The notes under the pieces are model-generated. The model ran no database searches, was not told the DNA's origin, and saw only the letters and a program-made list of their open reading frames with translations. This document shows, piece by piece, positions 62,020-64,000 of a DNA stretch of 64,000 nt. Numbering within the stretch: the stretch's first letter is position 1; every line of letters starts with the position of its first letter. Both the position numbers and the translations under genes were made by a program. This DNA is from Echiichthys vipera (Eukaryota > Chordata > Actinopteri > Perciformes > Trachinidae), in NCBI GenBank assembly GCA_963691815.1, contig OY829658.1, positions 10,744,173 through 10,808,172 of the forward strand, in the 5' to 3' direction.

Positions 62020-62230
62020 AGAAGTGTCCTGCCAAAGTGCCAAAAGCTGCAGTTCCCTGAATGGCCACTTGCGGCTAATCCCCATAGACTCCCATGTATA
62101 TGTTGCCTTCTCAGGTGGCTCACTTAGACTGTAGGATTCATTTGGCCCACCTCAGCTCTATCCACCCTTCATCTGTTAGCCCGCAAATATGCAAATTCTG
62201 TGCAGTAATTTGCATACATTTTACATTAAG
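62020..62230 (+). repeat. Dispersed fish repeat (copy 2 of 2 in window)
   Basis: AAAAGCTGCAGTTCCCTGAA, TGGCCACTTGCGGCTAATCC and CCATAGACTCCCATGT align in order with the copy at 40950-41340. The 3' part diverges. No coding function. Confidence 0.55.
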
Positions 62231-64000
62231 TGAAAATCGCAGGTGGGCGTGATCAGAGCAAGGAAGACAGGAAGTAGGAAAGGGCCATCAGAGAAATGGG
62301 GCCGGAGCGTAATGTGCTGGGGCACTTCGCCAACCTTCCTACCTTCTACTCGCTAATTTCCAGCGCCCTTGCTCGGACCACATTCATCTTTGAACTCGGC
62401 CTTTATTTGGATTTCAACTACACGGTTGTGCTATTACAGTGACAAAATCTAGCCACATACAGACGGACATAAACACCTAGGAAAATACTCAAAACCGCCT
62501 CTGTGGTAGTTCCTGCTACAGTAATTGTCTCCAGGAGCACATTTTGCCATGATGACACATACACACACAAACTCTCAAGGTAAAAGCCGTACCAGTGTCG
62601 AGGCTGGCCATAATTATGGGTGGTGTTGAGATTACTTCTGATAGGGCTGTGGGGGTACATCAGACAGGTTGGGAGCCATTGCCACACTGTTTGTGACCTC
62701 TGTGCTCAGAAAAGGTTCCTGTTTGCACCTGAGGATGGATGTCCTCTATCACCTTAGCAGGCAGTTGATTTGATATTGTGATAAATAAGATTACCAAAAT
62801 ATTATGCTTAGAGGACAAATGTACACAGTGAAAGATGCCAGTGACATTTGAAATAGAGTAGCATCTCATTCCTTCTAATTAGACTCCCCAGCTGCCAGAG
62901 TGGCATTCTTTGATTATTGCTCAACCCTCGTTCACCCTGTGGCTAAGAGAGGTTTAATAAGCAGCCCTCATCATATCCCTCATAGCACAAGAGATACAGA
63001 TGGTGAATGGATAATGGATTATGACTGCGACAAAACATGTGCTTCACATACTGACTATTTTCTGGGCTGAGTTATTCATGAGCACCATCTGCTGGAGGAG
63101 GGTAAATCATTTCCTGTCTGGGACTCTTCTTTTCTTGAATGAGTCCAGATTTCACGTAGAGGGGTGAAAAGAGCGAGAGAAAAAATCAAACGACTAAGAT
63201 ATTGTTTGATTCATTTTTATTTAAAAAAAAAAAACCAACCCTTATTACATGCTCACCCCAAGTGAAGTGTGACTCTTGGTTATGCCCCACACATAATGAT
63301 TCCTTTATATTATTACTGATCAATTTAGTGACAATGAACAGTATATACAGTGAGCACATGTGAGACAGCATATTTTTGATGACAAATAGCAGAAATGCTT
63401 AAATAATAAATAAACACAAGTGGAATCGCGGCTGTGACAGCTCGTTCACAGCCTTAATCCAAAACGTGAAGAACCTAAATGATCAAAAACAGATGGTCGA
63501 GGCACTTTATTGCTTCATTTCTCCGAAAGCTTCCAACAACGATGGCTGATTAGCCCGTTCCCTCACCCGTCTCTCTCTGTCCTCTTTGTGAGCTGTGGCT
63601 TCAGTGTATCGATCCGTACCGTTCGGTGGAAGCACCATCAACTTCCCTGTCTAACGGCCAATAAGGAAACAAAGTATCTTTAATACTGACATGAAATCTA
63701 TTGAATGATTTGTTGAAAAGCGACTTGTTGGATCACTTTAGGAAGGGTTTAGGTAGGCGTGAGGCATATGTACATGTATTTGGTGTAAAGTTTTGAGTCA
63801 ATTATAAAAGGTGGATCTTAATCCAATAGTAGAGTAGAAGAAGTGCAGGGTTTAATGCTACAGAGACTTCAAAGAGACAACTAGTGTGATGAGGATCGAA
63901 CAGAGTGCACCTGTGTATGTCTGGACGCATGTAGGAGTGGGAGTCCTATATCTAGCCAGCAGAGTCAGTCTCCAAAGCGAGGGGATGCAGCAGTGGGATG
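62231..64000. other. Intergenic, no gene seen
   Basis: No exon with recognisable protein sequence on either strand, no RNA gene and no bounded element. The sequence runs off the window end. Confidence 0.55.

Overview
This window is teleost fish nuclear DNA. The evidence is vertebrate GT-AG genes with moderate introns, very dense (CA/TG)n microsatellites, fish-type tRNA-derived SINEs and small inverted-repeat elements, and a fish-type cholecystokinin peptide with Leu at the third position of CCK-8. The repeat set looks percomorph-like, but that is recall, not a search. Only two protein-coding genes can be supported, both on the + strand.

Layout. Positions 1-14420 hold the 3' part of trim71 (lin-41): five coding exons between 2026 and 9332, then a 3' UTR of about 5 kb. 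The RING and B-box exon must lie upstream of position 1. The five exons encode 529 residues: the end of the coiled-coil region, a filamin-type immunoglobulin domain and six NHL repeats. The 3' UTR carries the expected heterochronic microRNA signature: an 8mer miR-125/lin-4 site, an 8mer let-7 site 43 bases after it, a 7mer-m8 let-7 site, and a cluster of six 7mer-A1 let-7 sites within 190 bases, plus one more.

Positions 14421-53130 are about 39 kb of intergenic DNA with no supported gene. It is a mosaic of SINE copies, inverted-repeat elements (including one with perfect 33-bp terminal repeats and a half copy 13 kb away), a diverged 190-200 bp tandem repeat, a THAP-type zinc-finger pseudogene fragment, two strong hairpins and many simple repeats.

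Positions 53131-56920 hold a complete cck gene: TATA box, non-coding first exon, three coding exons (137 residues) and polyadenylation signal. Its TATA box lies 24 bases after a (CA)n tract. About 2.4 kb beyond the gene, a 120-bp near-identical copy of its 3' end is inserted between perfect 12-bp direct repeats. The rest, to 64000, is intergenic and repeat-rich.

The two genes are unrelated in function. trim71 is an RNA-binding ubiquitin ligase/translational repressor of early development that is switched off by let-7. cck encodes a gut-brain peptide hormone. Both human orthologues are on 3p22 as I recall, so this may be a fragment of an ancestral linkage.
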